64,000 nucleotides of DNA from an uncultured Collinsella sp. (GTDB lineage: Bacteria > Actinomycetota > Coriobacteriia > Coriobacteriales > Coriobacteriaceae), in the NCBI GenBank assembly GCA_900540905.1, contig UQHR01000006.1, positions 20,051 to 84,050 of the forward strand. Reading direction: 5' to 3'. The position numbers were made by a program, and so were the translations under genes. Under the pieces are notes generated by a model. That model did no database searches, was not told the DNA's origin, and worked only from the letters and a program-made list of their open reading frames with translations. Positions 40,810-49,298 of this stretch are shown piece after piece. Each line of letters starts with the position of its first letter. Position 1 is the stretch's first letter.

Positions 40810-41748
40810 CTAGCGGGATTTCTGCCTGGTGCTATCGAGATTCTGCCTCGCTGCTCGATAGCTCGAAGGAGTGCACCCCATTTGTTCTTTAAATACCTGG
40901 CCAAGATGGCTTGCTGTCGCAAAGCCGCATTGGCGCGCGACTGTCTGGACCGTTCGCGTGGTGTGTGCCAAAAGTTCGCAAGCACGGTTTACGCGGTATG
41001 CGCGCAGATATGCCGCCGGGGTCGTTCCTGCGCAAGCTTCGATAATGCGGTAACACTCTCTTTCGCTTACGCCGGCTGCAGATGCTATCTGGGGCACATC
41101 TACAGCGGCTGCATAGTTTGCGCGGATAAAGTCCAGGATTGCCTTGAACTGTACGTCGCGGCTGGTCATCCAAGAGGCGTTGTCGGAGGAAAAGAGCGGT
41201 TCGGCCTTGGCGTAAATCTGAATCCAGAGCTCTGACAAGCTATTCCGAAGCGCCATCTCGTTCTGCGGCCGTTGAAGGTCGTGGTTAAAGGAACTCTTTA
41301 GCAAATCGATAAAGGGCATATCGTCGGGGTTGGTGGGCGACCATTTGAGCACATCGACGCCTCGACATTGCAGCAAAGGATTGATATAGCGCTTTTGAAG
41401 GCGTCCCGCGGGATCGCCGAGCATCGACGGCTGAAAGATATGCAGCATTTGAATGGCTGGCGCCGAATTGGGTGATTGCAGGGTGCTGTGCAAAACGCCG
41501 CCGTTGATAAAGCCGACGGACCCTTCCTCAAAGCGCATGTGCTCATGAGCCGCACGCGTGCGATAGTCAATTGTTCCCTGCTCCATGTAGAAAAGCTCGA
41601 CTTCGGAATGCCAATGCAAGGGGACGGAATTGCCCGGATAGCGAGCGAATTCTGCGCGTTCGGCAATATAGGGCCAGTCTTCGGCGGTCTCGGGAAAGGC
41701 TTCCTCGCGTCCTCCGCGGTGCAATTCTATGTGATCCATGTTTCGCAT
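40810..41748 (-). CDS. AraC-family regulator with N-terminal cupin
   Basis: 312 residues. The N-terminal cupin sensor has PLHWHSEVELFYMEQG (about 43-58) and GSVGFINGGVLHS. The C-terminal AraC DNA-binding part (about 210-305) has two helix-turn-helices, VPQIASAAGVSERECYRII and VQTVARQCGFATASHLGQVFKEQMGCTPS. Effector probably a sugar. Start 41748 has no strong ribosome site; ATG at 41739 is an alternative. It follows a 69-codon reading frame at 25 bp. Confidence 0.88.
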   Translation of the reverse strand: MRNMDHIELHRGGREEAFPETAEDWPYIAERAEFARYPGNSVPLHWHSEVELFYMEQGTIDYRTRAAHEHMRFEEGSVGFINGGVLHSTLQSPNSAPAIQMLHIFQPSMLGDPAGRLQKRYINPLLQCRGVDVLKWSPTNPDDMPFIDLLKSSFNHDLQRPQNEMALRNSLSELWIQIYAKAEPLFSSDNASWMTSRDVQFKAILDFIRANYAAAVDVPQIASAAGVSERECYRIIEACAGTTPAAYLRAYRVNRACELLAHTTRTVQTVARQCGFATASHLGQVFKEQMGCTPSSYRAARQNLDSTRQKSR

Positions 41749-41773
41749 GGCATCAGTATAAAGCGCGATGGGC

Positions 41774-41983
41774 TTAGATTGCTCTTGCCTGTTCGGGGAA
41801 CGCCTTGTCTAGAGATGCTTGGAGCTTTTCGAATGATGCTCGCAAGTTGAGGCTCTGATTGGTTGACCGGTTGGTTTTTGTGGTGGGGGAGTCGAGGAGG
41901 CCGTTTCTCTGTGTCGGGGGGAAGGAGAAAAGGTTTGCATGTTTTAGGGATGGCTGCTGTGCTGCGTCATTGGAAGAATGCAT
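41774..41983 (-). CDS. Small hypothetical protein upstream of the AraC gene
   Basis: 69 residues: a polar Thr/Asn/Ser-rich first half and a helical end (LRASFEKLQASLDKAFPEQ). GAGGAGG lies ten bases before the ATG at 41983, which is the main support. Just upstream, another frame ends at 41986 (TAAGCATG) with protein-like residues (ARDLAAHPVRNLLVDIEEAA) but without a clear start. Both could be remnants. No family recognised. Confidence 0.4.
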   Translation of the reverse strand: MHSSNDAAQQPSLKHANLFSFPPTQRNGLLDSPTTKTNRSTNQSLNLRASFEKLQASLDKAFPEQARAI

Positions 41984-41988
41984 GCTTA

Positions 41989-42236
41989 TGCGGCCTCCTC
42001 GATGTCCACCAAAAGGTTGCGCACGGGGTGTGCTGCTAGGTCCCGTGCGTTGGCAGTATTATGCCGCGGTCGTTGCAAAGAAGCGCTAAAGAAAGGCTTA
42101 ATGAGGTTTGCAATTACGATGAAACCGCAGGTCAGAGGTACTGAGTAACACTCTTGTAAGGTTTTGAGCTTAAGGGCTTTCTAAGGTTTGTGATGCGGAT
42201 GTGGCGCGGGTGTGCGGGGCCTGTGAACGACTCGTT
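41989..42236. other. Gene-poor stretch
   Basis: Holds the tail of an open frame on the minus strand ending at 41986 that may be the end of a lost gene. It also holds the dispersed word AAACCGCAGGT at 42122-42132. No other structure was seen. Confidence 0.35.
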
Positions 42237-43226
42237 TTAGCGCTGCGGGGTCGCGGCACGAACTTGCTCGATGACCTTTTCCATCGTGGCGTCGATGCAG
42301 TCTTTTTTGAGCTCGCATTCCCAGATGGTTATGGGCGTCCAGCCCATTTCGGTAAGCGCTGCCACGGCGGCGCGGTCGCGCTCGACGTTGCGGCGGAACT
42401 TTGCCTCCCAAAACTCAACGTTGCGCTTGGGCTGGCTGGGCTTGCACTTGGGGCAGCGGTGCCAAAAGCAGCCGTTGACGAAGATGGCGATCTTGCGGCC
42501 GGGGAAGGCGATGTCGGGCTTGCCGGGAACCTTCCATTCCAAGCGATAACCCGTAAGGCCCGCTGCGCGCAGGTGCTGTCGTACGAGCAGCTCGGGCTTG
42601 GTGTTGGCGCGCTTGTTGCCCTTCATGGACTTTTTGATGGCGGCGCGACGGCGGACCAGTTCGCGCTCGTCAGCGGAGAGGTCCGAGGTGTCGATACCGT
42701 CCAACAGACCTGGTTTGGGGTGTTTTTTGCTGCGGCGTTTGGTTTTGCGCTTGGGTTTGGCGGCAGGCTCGTCAGCCGTTGCGGTCTCGGCGTCGTTGGT
42801 GCTGCCGTTGGCCTCAAGCCGGTCTTCCTTCAGCTCAATCAGGGCATCAATGAGCCCCTTGTCGGCGGGCATCCACTCAACGGTGGCAAGTGAGGTGCGC
42901 GGAATCCAGCGGATATCGAGTTGACGGTCATGCTTTTGCGGCTCGCCAGACTCTTTGGCGAGCGAGCAGTAGTAGCACTCCATGGAGAGATGAAAATCGG
43001 GGTAGTCGTACTCGACGGTATAGAAATCGCGCAGGTTGGTGACTTTTACCTGCAGCTCTTCCATAAGCTCGCGGCGCACGGCGTCCTCGGGCGTTTCGCC
43101 TCGCATGAGCTTGCCGCCGGGAAACTCCCAAAGTCCCTGCATGTCGCCGTAGCCGCGCTGCACGGCAAGCAGCTCGTCGGATCCTTCCTTGCGAATGATC
43201 CCAGCGGCAACATGAACGGTCTTCAA
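42237..43226 (-). CDS. Fusion of a Nudix (MutT/NudG-like) hydrolase with a Vsr mismatch endonuclease
   Basis: 329 residues, TTG start at 43226 with AGAGGA seven bases upstream. Residues 1-135 are a MutT/NudG-type Nudix domain with the box G38, E44, R52, E53, E56, E57; the usual Gly after the EE pair is Gln59. A Lys/Arg-rich linker (155-172) follows. Residues about 185-329 are a Vsr endonuclease: TKPELLVRQHLR (E212), PGKPDIAF (D238), IFVNGCFWH (C253, H256), zinc-like C258/C261, ERDRAA (D284) and TIWECELK. In E. coli Vsr the residue at N251 is the catalytic His64, so this site differs. Vsr nicks at T:G mismatches left by 5-methylcytosine deamination; NudG-like enzymes cleave 5-methyl-dCTP and oxidised dNTPs. 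No cytosine methyltransferase is in the window. Confidence 0.9.
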   Translation of the reverse strand: MKTVHVAAGIIRKEGSDELLAVQRGYGDMQGLWEFPGGKLMRGETPEDAVRRELMEELQVKVTNLRDFYTVEYDYPDFHLSMECYYCSLAKESGEPQKHDRQLDIRWIPRTSLATVEWMPADKGLIDALIELKEDRLEANGSTNDAETATADEPAAKPKRKTKRRSKKHPKPGLLDGIDTSDLSADERELVRRRAAIKKSMKGNKRANTKPELLVRQHLRAAGLTGYRLEWKVPGKPDIAFPGRKIAIFVNGCFWHRCPKCKPSQPKRNVEFWEAKFRRNVERDRAAVAALTEMGWTPITIWECELKKDCIDATMEKVIEQVRAATPQR

Positions 43227-43258
43227 CAGGAGTCCTCTCTCAACATCAACACGTGGCA

Positions 43259-43385
43259 GGGTAGCTAATTTGGGACGGGGCTATTTTGACTACCCCCATA
43301 CGGCAGCTGATATTTGTCCCGACCTCAAATTAGTCGCTGGCAGTCAAAGGGTAGTCAAAATAGCCCCGTCCCAAATTAGCTACCC
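43259..43385. repeat. 37-bp perfect inverted repeat
   Basis: Arms 43259-43295 and 43349-43385 are exact complements (core GGGACGGGGCTATTTTGACT). The 53-bp interior has a further weak pairing. It lies between the divergent Nudix-Vsr and ABC genes. Confidence 0.92.
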
Positions 43386-43489
43386 GTACCTTACACAACG
43401 GTAAGGCAAGCGTAAGCCATATCGATGGTAGCCGATTCGTCTTCTTGCGACTATAGATGCCGTAGACTAATCGCAAGAAAGGACTCGGT

Positions 43490-44275
43490 ATGCAAACCAC
43501 GCAAGCAGCGACCCCGGTACTGGAGGTCGCGCATCTCGAAAAGGTATACGGTGCGCTGGGCAATGTGACCCGCGCGCTCAACGACGTCAACTTTACCGTC
43601 AATCGCGGCGAGTTCGTAGGCATCATGGGCGCCTCGGGCTCGGGTAAGTCGACGCTACTCAACTGCGTGTCGACCATCGACAGCGCCACGAGCGGCATCA
43701 TTCGCATCAACGGCCAGGATGTGACGCGCATGAAGCAGGCCAAGCTCTCACAGTTCCGCCGCGATGAGTTGGGCTTCATCTTCCAGGACTCCAACCTGCT
43801 CGATACGCTCACGGCACGCGAGAACATCGCCCTGCCGCTCACCATCGCCCGCGCAAACTCGGCAGAGATCTCGACCCGCGTGCAGGATGTGGCAGCGCGC
43901 CTGTCCATCAGTCAGGTGCTCGACAAGTATCCCTACCAGATGTCCGGCGGTCAGCAGCAGCGCGTTGCCGCGGCTCGCGCGCTCGTCACCGACCCCACCA
44001 TGATCATGGCCGACGAGCCCACCGGCGCCCTCGACTCCAAAAGCGCCCGTCTGCTGCTCGAGAGCCTGGAGGCCCTGAATCGCCGCCTGCGCGCCACGGT
44101 GCTCATGGTCACGCACGACAGCTTTGCCGCCAGCTACACGAGCCGTGTGCTGTTTATTCGTGACGGCAAGATCTTCACCGAGCTGCGCCGCGGCGACACC
44201 GACCGCCGAGAGTTCTTCGACCGCATTATGGAGGTCGTTGCCATGATGGGCGGTGAGGGCTCCGATGCTCTGTAA
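43490..44275 (+). CDS. ABC transporter ATPase, BceA/MacB type
   Basis: 261 residues. Walker A GASGSGKST (47-55), Q-loop FIFQDSNLL, signature MSGGQQQRVAAARAL, Walker B MIMADEPTGALDS, H-loop MVTHDSF. The pattern is that of ATPases paired with FtsX-like permeases of the BceAB peptide-resistance group. AAAGGA precedes the ATG. Its end overlaps the permease start by 11 bp. No two-component system is adjacent, unlike most bceAB loci. Confidence 0.93.
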   Translation: MQTTQAATPVLEVAHLEKVYGALGNVTRALNDVNFTVNRGEFVGIMGASGSGKSTLLNCVSTIDSATSGIIRINGQDVTRMKQAKLSQFRRDELGFIFQDSNLLDTLTARENIALPLTIARANSAEISTRVQDVAARLSISQVLDKYPYQMSGGQQQRVAAARALVTDPTMIMADEPTGALDSKSARLLLESLEALNRRLRATVLMVTHDSFAASYTSRVLFIRDGKIFTELRRGDTDRREFFDRIMEVVAMMGGEGSDAL

Positions 44276-46466
44276 ACTCGCTTGGGGCAACGTCCGCCGC
44301 GCCGGCCGCGACTACCTCGTTTACTTGTTGACGCTCACCCTGGGCGTTACGGTCTTCTATGCCTTTAACACCGTCTCGATGCAGGTCGACATCGCCGGCA
44401 TCGATGAAGAGGGCTTGGCGCAGGTTGTGGGCAGCATGCTCGGCTACCTGACGTACTTTTTGGCTGGTGTCATGGCCTTTTTGATGGTGTATGCCAATAA
44501 CTTCATCATGAAACGCCGCAAGAAGGAGTTTGGCCTGTACCAGGTACTCGGCATGGGGCGCGGGCGCGTCGCCACGATCATGGCGCTCGAGACCGTGATA
44601 GTATCGGTCGTGGCCTTTGTCGCCGGCATTGTGCTGGGCGTGGGACTCTCCCAGCTCATGACGTTCTTTACGGCCTCGCTCTTTAAGACGCAGATCGCCA
44701 ATTTCCACTTCTTCTTCTCGGTGCATGCGTTCAACCTGACCCTTGCCTGCATGCTCGTGATGTTTGTGCTCACGCTACTGCTGAACCTTCGCGCCGTGCG
44801 CCGCACCAAGCTTATCGAGCTCATGGGTGCCGAGCGTCGCAACGAGAGCATCAAGACACGCAACCCCTGGATCGCGATTGCCATCTTTGCCGTGGGCGTG
44901 GTGCTTGTGGGCGTGGCCTATTACCGTCTGCTACGTGATGGGTTCCCGCTAACCGCGACGGACAGCAAGCTGCAAGAGGCCATGAGCCAGTTTGGCATTA
45001 CGACCGCTATGGTTACAGTGGGTACCTTTGCGCTGTTCTGGGGACTCTCGGGCATGCTTATCAAGCTGCTGCAGAGCCTGCGCAGCGTGTATTGGCGCGG
45101 CCTCAATATGTTTACCGTGCGTCAGCTTTCGGCCAAGGTCAATACGGTGTGCTTTTCGATGGGTGTCATCGCGATGATTCTGTTCCTCGCCATTACTTCG
45201 GTGACGTGCGGTATGTCGATCGCCAACGTGATGAACGAAAACCTGGAGCGCTATAACCCTGTTGACGTGTCTCAGACGTATGTCTATTACACGCCCGAAA
45301 CGCTCGACTACTACAAGGAGTATGTCAATCCGTCTGAGGCCGATCGCATGGTGCTGGCCGATGCAACGGTCGATTTATACGCTGCATGGCATGGCGAGCG
45401 CAAGTCGGCGGACAACAACGACGAGACCGGCAAGAAGGTCAATATCGCCGATGTTGCCGGTGAGCATGTGCAGATCGATTCGTATCTGAGTTACCCGCTT
45501 GGCGGCTCGGATCCTTCGGTGACTCCAAGTGAAATGTGCAAGGCCATGGGCGAAAAGCTTCCCAAGGCGCTCCAGGGGAGCAACGGCGATGCGACGGGTC
45601 TGTTTGTGACGCCGGCGAGCCAGTACAACAAACTGCGCCAGATGATGGGCGAGGAGCCGGTGAGCATTGGCCGCGACCAGTATCTGCTCACGTGTGATAT
45701 GGGCGGTGAGCTGGGCGACCTGTACACCAAGTATATGGCTGGCGGCCATGCCCTTACCTTGGGCGGGCATACGCTCAAGCCCGCAACCGATAAGTCGGAC
45801 GAGGACACGGCGGCCATCGCCAACTCGGCGATGGGCAGCAATCCCGGTACCGTGGTCGTAGCCGACGAGCTGTTGTCCCAACTTAATCTGCAGCCGTATT
45901 CCAGTAGCCTGCTCGTTAATTACAAACAGGGGATGGATACGACCGAGGCAGACGAGAGCATTAAATACACTTTGCTCGACAATCTGCTCGTTGACGGCAA
46001 GGAGCCGGGGTCATGGGGGATCTTCATCACACGCTCCGAGATGTACACGCAAGCAGCGCAAATGAACGGCATGATTAGCTATCTGGCCATCTACATTGGC
46101 TTTGTACTGGTCGTTGCGTGCGCGGCGATACTGTCGATCCAGCAGCTCTCCAATGTGGCCGACGGCAGCCGCAGCTATCGTGTGCTGGCACAGATCGGCT
46201 GTGACGACCGCCAGATTCGCCATTCGGTGATGGCGCAGCAAGCGGTATTCTTCCTGTTCCCGCTGGCAGTGGGTCTGGCGCACTCCTTTGTGGCGCTCAA
46301 GGTGATTATCGAGCTGGTGAGCATATTCGGAGATATGAGCATCGGCGGCACGGTTGGTCTCACCTGCGCGATCTTCCTGGCAGCCTACGGCGGCTACTTC
46401 CTAGTGACCTACCTCATGAGCACCGGCATGGTACAAGCTGCCATCGCTACCCGCTACAGCGAATAA
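44265..46466 (+). CDS. ABC transporter permease, FtsX-like (BceB type)
   Basis: 733 residues from the ATG at 44265; a GTG at 44253 is in frame but overlaps the ribosome site GGTGAGGG. About ten membrane segments in a 1+3 / 1+3+... arrangement typical of BceB, with a large extracellular domain between about 320 and 600. The FtsX domains are around 55-190 and 605-725. With the ATPase it likely expels or shields against cell-wall-active peptides such as lantibiotics or bacitracin; the ligand is unknown. Confidence 0.9.
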   Translation: MLCKLAWGNVRRAGRDYLVYLLTLTLGVTVFYAFNTVSMQVDIAGIDEEGLAQVVGSMLGYLTYFLAGVMAFLMVYANNFIMKRRKKEFGLYQVLGMGRGRVATIMALETVIVSVVAFVAGIVLGVGLSQLMTFFTASLFKTQIANFHFFFSVHAFNLTLACMLVMFVLTLLLNLRAVRRTKLIELMGAERRNESIKTRNPWIAIAIFAVGVVLVGVAYYRLLRDGFPLTATDSKLQEAMSQFGITTAMVTVGTFALFWGLSGMLIKLLQSLRSVYWRGLNMFTVRQLSAKVNTVCFSMGVIAMILFLAITSVTCGMSIANVMNENLERYNPVDVSQTYVYYTPETLDYYKEYVNPSEADRMVLADATVDLYAAWHGERKSADNNDETGKKVNIADVAGEHVQIDSYLSYPLGGSDPSVTPSEMCKAMGEKLPKALQGSNGDATGLFVTPASQYNKLRQMMGEEPVSIGRDQYLLTCDMGGELGDLYTKYMAGGHALTLGGHTLKPATDKSDEDTAAIANSAMGSNPGTVVVADELLSQLNLQPYSSSLLVNYKQGMDTTEADESIKYTLLDNLLVDGKEPGSWGIFITRSEMYTQAAQMNGMISYLAIYIGFVLVVACAAILSIQQLSNVADGSRSYRVLAQIGCDDRQIRHSVMAQQAVFFLFPLAVGLAHSFVALKVIIELVSIFGDMSIGGTVGLTCAIFLAAYGGYFLVTYLMSTGMVQAAIATRYSE

Positions 46467-46502
46467 CAAGCGGGCAAAACGGTCGCAAAACCAGAGGCGT
46501 GT

Positions 46503-46547
46503 GACCGCCGCGAAGGGGCTGGGGACCTCTTGCGGCGGTTATTTTTG
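46503..46547 (+). terminator. Terminator of the ABC operon
   Basis: ACCGCCGC (46504-46511) pairs with GCGGCGGT (46532-46539), then TATTTTTG. Confidence 0.8.
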
Positions 46548-46762
46548 CCTATCTGGTGCGTTTCGGATGCAAGTGAGTAGACTATTTTGAACTTGCCGAG
46601 CACATCGCGACAAATGATCTATAAAACTGCAGGTCAGAGCTGTGGCGTTTTGGGGCATGCTTGGCCTCCTGCAAAAAGCCTACTCACTTGGTTTTACTGC
46701 TAGAAAACCGCCGCGAGGGAAAGTAGCTCCCTCGCGGCGGTTTTTGGTGTTTGCCCAGATAA
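46548..46762. terminator. Gene-free stretch with a strong bidirectional hairpin
   Basis: AAAACCGCCGCGAGGGA (46704-46720) pairs perfectly with 46728-46744 and has T-runs on both strands. The word AAACTGCAGGT is at 46624-46634. No gene. Confidence 0.75.
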
Positions 46763-46799
46763 AACCTGCCAAAATAAACCTGTCCCTTTTTGGCAGGTT
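46763..46799 (-). terminator. Terminator of the luxR gene
   Basis: AACCTGCCAAAA pairs with TTTTGGCAGGTT; on the minus strand TTTTATC follows. It overlaps the luxR stop. Confidence 0.7.
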
Positions 46800-47763
46800 A
46801 TCGCTTCCAAAAGTGGAGGATGAGCGTCGTGCGGTTTTGCTGCTCGGTTTTGACCAGGATGTTGTGGATGTGGGTTTTGACGGTGCCCACGGCAAGGAAT
46901 AGCTCGTCAGCGATCTCTTGGTTCGACTTGCCCAGCACAACCAGACGCATGACCTCGGTCTCGCGGTTGGAGAGCTTGTAGGCGTTGCGATAGAAGGGCA
47001 TCTGCTCTTCGATGTGTCGATCAAGATCGCTGACGTTCTTTTCCTCGGGCGCCTCCTGCATGCGAATCGAGAGCACGTGATAGGCGTAGATGATGAGCAG
47101 AATCGCAAAGTAGCAAGCGAAGACGTTCTCGCTAAAGTTGCGCTCGGACAGGTACAACTGCAGCCAAGAGGGCGCCAGGCTCATGGGAACCACCAAGATG
47201 TTGTAGAAGTCCTCGGCAACGATGCAGCCAACCAGAATGGCGCCGATAATCAGGTGTTTCTTTTGGTTGTTAACACGCGCCTTCAGCTCAACCTTCGTAC
47301 TCTTGCGAGCTGTCCAAAAGATATACAGTCCCACAAAGACAAGGAACACCTGGCGCATGGTGTAGTAAAGCCACTGGCGCATGGGACCATAGGGGACGGC
47401 GACGATAATCAGCAGCTCGCTCAGCAGGAACGTTACGACGGGGATGACAAACTGCTTCTTAGAATGCTTGTCGAGCAGATCCATGGCGATCAGCCAAATA
47501 AAAGCCTGCGAAGCGGTCGCCACAAGGGTCCGCAGCACAGGCATGGTAATTGAGTAATAGTCGCTTGCCGGGAAGCTCTGGTTTTGCAACGTGTATTCAA
47601 AAAAGAAGATCTCGGTCATCTCGATGGCGTAGCAAATAAAAACGCCACTGCCATAGATAAAGAAGCGTCGACGAGACGAGGCGTAGGCGGCAAGCGAAAG
47701 TACCGCTGTCACAATACAGATAACCAGTATTGCCAAGGTATAGAAGAACATGAGCGTGTTCAT
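46798..47763 (-). CDS. LuxR-family regulator with seven-segment membrane N-terminus
   Basis: 321 residues. Seven hydrophobic segments cover about 5-240, a cytoplasmic linker follows, and the C-terminal LuxR HTH (about 258-315) has LSNRETEVMRLVVLGKSNQE and VGTVKTHIHNILVKT. Membrane-bound LuxR proteins of this kind are expanded in Coriobacteriia and often stand next to the genes they control. It is divergent from putrescine carbamoyltransferase (48093), which points to control of the agmatine genes by an external signal. The pseudogene at 54533 is a relative. Confidence 0.88.
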   Translation of the reverse strand: MNTLMFFYTLAILVICIVTAVLSLAAYASSRRRFFIYGSGVFICYAIEMTEIFFFEYTLQNQSFPASDYYSITMPVLRTLVATASQAFIWLIAMDLLDKHSKKQFVIPVVTFLLSELLIIVAVPYGPMRQWLYYTMRQVFLVFVGLYIFWTARKSTKVELKARVNNQKKHLIIGAILVGCIVAEDFYNILVVPMSLAPSWLQLYLSERNFSENVFACYFAILLIIYAYHVLSIRMQEAPEEKNVSDLDRHIEEQMPFYRNAYKLSNRETEVMRLVVLGKSNQEIADELFLAVGTVKTHIHNILVKTEQQNRTTLILHFWKR

Positions 47764-48092
47764 CTGTCACCGTCCTGTCTCATTTGATCTTTGGATAAGC
47801 TCCGTAAACCCTACGGATATACCGCCCTCAACCGTATGTCCCGTTGCGGATTAGAGGACGTGATACAGGATACCCGTATACCGTTCGCGGTTCTAGATAG
47901 TAAACCCCCTGTAAACTCTCTACCTGCGGGTTTATATTGGTTTAGAGGGGGTGTAACTCCGTGAACGGTCTTTAATCCCGAATAAACTAGGTAAAAATTG
48001 CATACGGGTGAATGATGGTGTTGTCAACACGAGGCGTGATGTACGAGCGCCTCTCAGTAATAGTCGGCAAGACCGGCGGAAAGGAAATCGAC
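47764..48092. promoter_or_regulatory. Divergent control region luxR / putrescine carbamoyltransferase
   Basis: Contains ACCGTTCGCGG (47880-47890), ACCTGCGGGTTTA (47922-47934) and CCGTGAACGGT (47961-47971), members of the two dispersed word families, plus two TTTA-rich boxes. No gene. Candidate LuxR-regulated promoter. Confidence 0.5.
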
Positions 48093-49166
48093 ATGGCACT
48101 GCCTAAGGATTTCATCGACACCAACGACTTCACCAAAGAGCAGATCCTGGCTATCGAGGATCTTGGCCTGGCAATGAAGAAGGCCATCAAGGTTGACGGT
48201 TATTATCCGCACCTGCTCCGCAACAAGAGCCTTGGCATGATCTTCCAGCAGGTTTCCACCCGCACCCGTCTTTCCTTCGAGACCGCTATGACCGACCTCG
48301 GCGGTCACGCTCAGTTCTATGGCCCTGGCACCATCCAGCTCGGTGGCCATGAGTCCCTGGGCGACACCGCTCGCGTCATGGGTTCGCTGCTCGACATCAT
48401 GATGGCTCGCGTTGACCGTCACAAGGACGTCGTCGGCCTCGCCGAGGGCTCCGCTGTGCCCGTCATCAACGGCATGTCCGAGTTCAACCATCCCACGCAG
48501 GAGATGGGCGACCTCATGACCATGCTCGAGAACCTCCCCGAGGGCAAGAAGATCGAGGACTGCACCCTGGCCTTCATCGGCGACGCCACCCAGGTCTGCG
48601 TCTCCCTCATGTTCATCGCCTCCAAGGTCGGCATGAAGTTTGTCCAGTTTGGACCTAAGGGCCACCAGATCCCCGACGGCGGCCTGCACGTTGGCACCGT
48701 TGAGGAGCGCGCCGAGTTCGGCAAGCAGATGATGGCCATCGCCGAGGAGAACTGCAAGGTCTCCGGCGGCTCCATCGTCATCTCCGACGACATCGAGTGC
48801 ATCAAGGGTGCCGACTTCATCTACACCGACGTGTGGTATGGCCTGTACGACGAGGAAGTCTCGGGCGAGAACTACATGGACGTGTTCTATCCCAAGTATC
48901 AGGTCACCATGGACATGATGAACTTCGCCGGCGCAGACTCTAAGTTCATGCACTGTCTGCCGGCCACCCGCAACGAGGAGGTCGTCGACGAGGTCATGGA
49001 CGACCCCGAGCGCTCCCTGTGCTGGGTCGAGGCCGAGAACCGCAAGCACTCCATCCGTGCTCTCCTTGCCGCTCTGGGCAAGCGCACCCCGCTCAACGAC
49101 GAGGGTGTCGAGTACTCCGCCAAGGCCGAGCTCCACGCCGCTCTCGAGGCTCTCGAGCAGCTCTAA
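48093..49166 (+). CDS. ptcA: Putrescine carbamoyltransferase
   Basis: 357 residues from the ATG at 48093 (AAAGGAAATCG upstream). Carbamoyl-phosphate loop STRTRLSFETAM (55-66), NHPTQEMGDL, and the late motif KFMHCLPATRNEEV are those of the transcarbamylase family. GYYPHLLRNKSLGMIFQQ and YTDVWYGLYDEE are as in the E. faecalis putrescine enzyme rather than ornithine carbamoyltransferase. It splits carbamoylputrescine to putrescine and carbamoyl phosphate. With agmatine deiminase at 51015 and the antiporter at 49299 it forms the agmatine pathway; the carbamate kinase that would harvest ATP is absent from the window. Confidence 0.9.
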   Translation: MALPKDFIDTNDFTKEQILAIEDLGLAMKKAIKVDGYYPHLLRNKSLGMIFQQVSTRTRLSFETAMTDLGGHAQFYGPGTIQLGGHESLGDTARVMGSLLDIMMARVDRHKDVVGLAEGSAVPVINGMSEFNHPTQEMGDLMTMLENLPEGKKIEDCTLAFIGDATQVCVSLMFIASKVGMKFVQFGPKGHQIPDGGLHVGTVEERAEFGKQMMAIAEENCKVSGGSIVISDDIECIKGADFIYTDVWYGLYDEEVSGENYMDVFYPKYQVTMDMMNFAGADSKFMHCLPATRNEEVVDEVMDDPERSLCWVEAENRKHSIRALLAALGKRTPLNDEGVEYSAKAELHAALEALEQL

Positions 49167-49298
49167 GCCCCAAGGCTTTTAAAAGCACGTTTGCGGGCGG
49201 CGGATGCTCGTCTCCTGTCGCCCGCTCACCGAGGCCCAAGCGATTGCCTTAGTGCCTTGGGCCTCGGATCTGTCCAAGACTGAGCAAAGGAGCTCATC

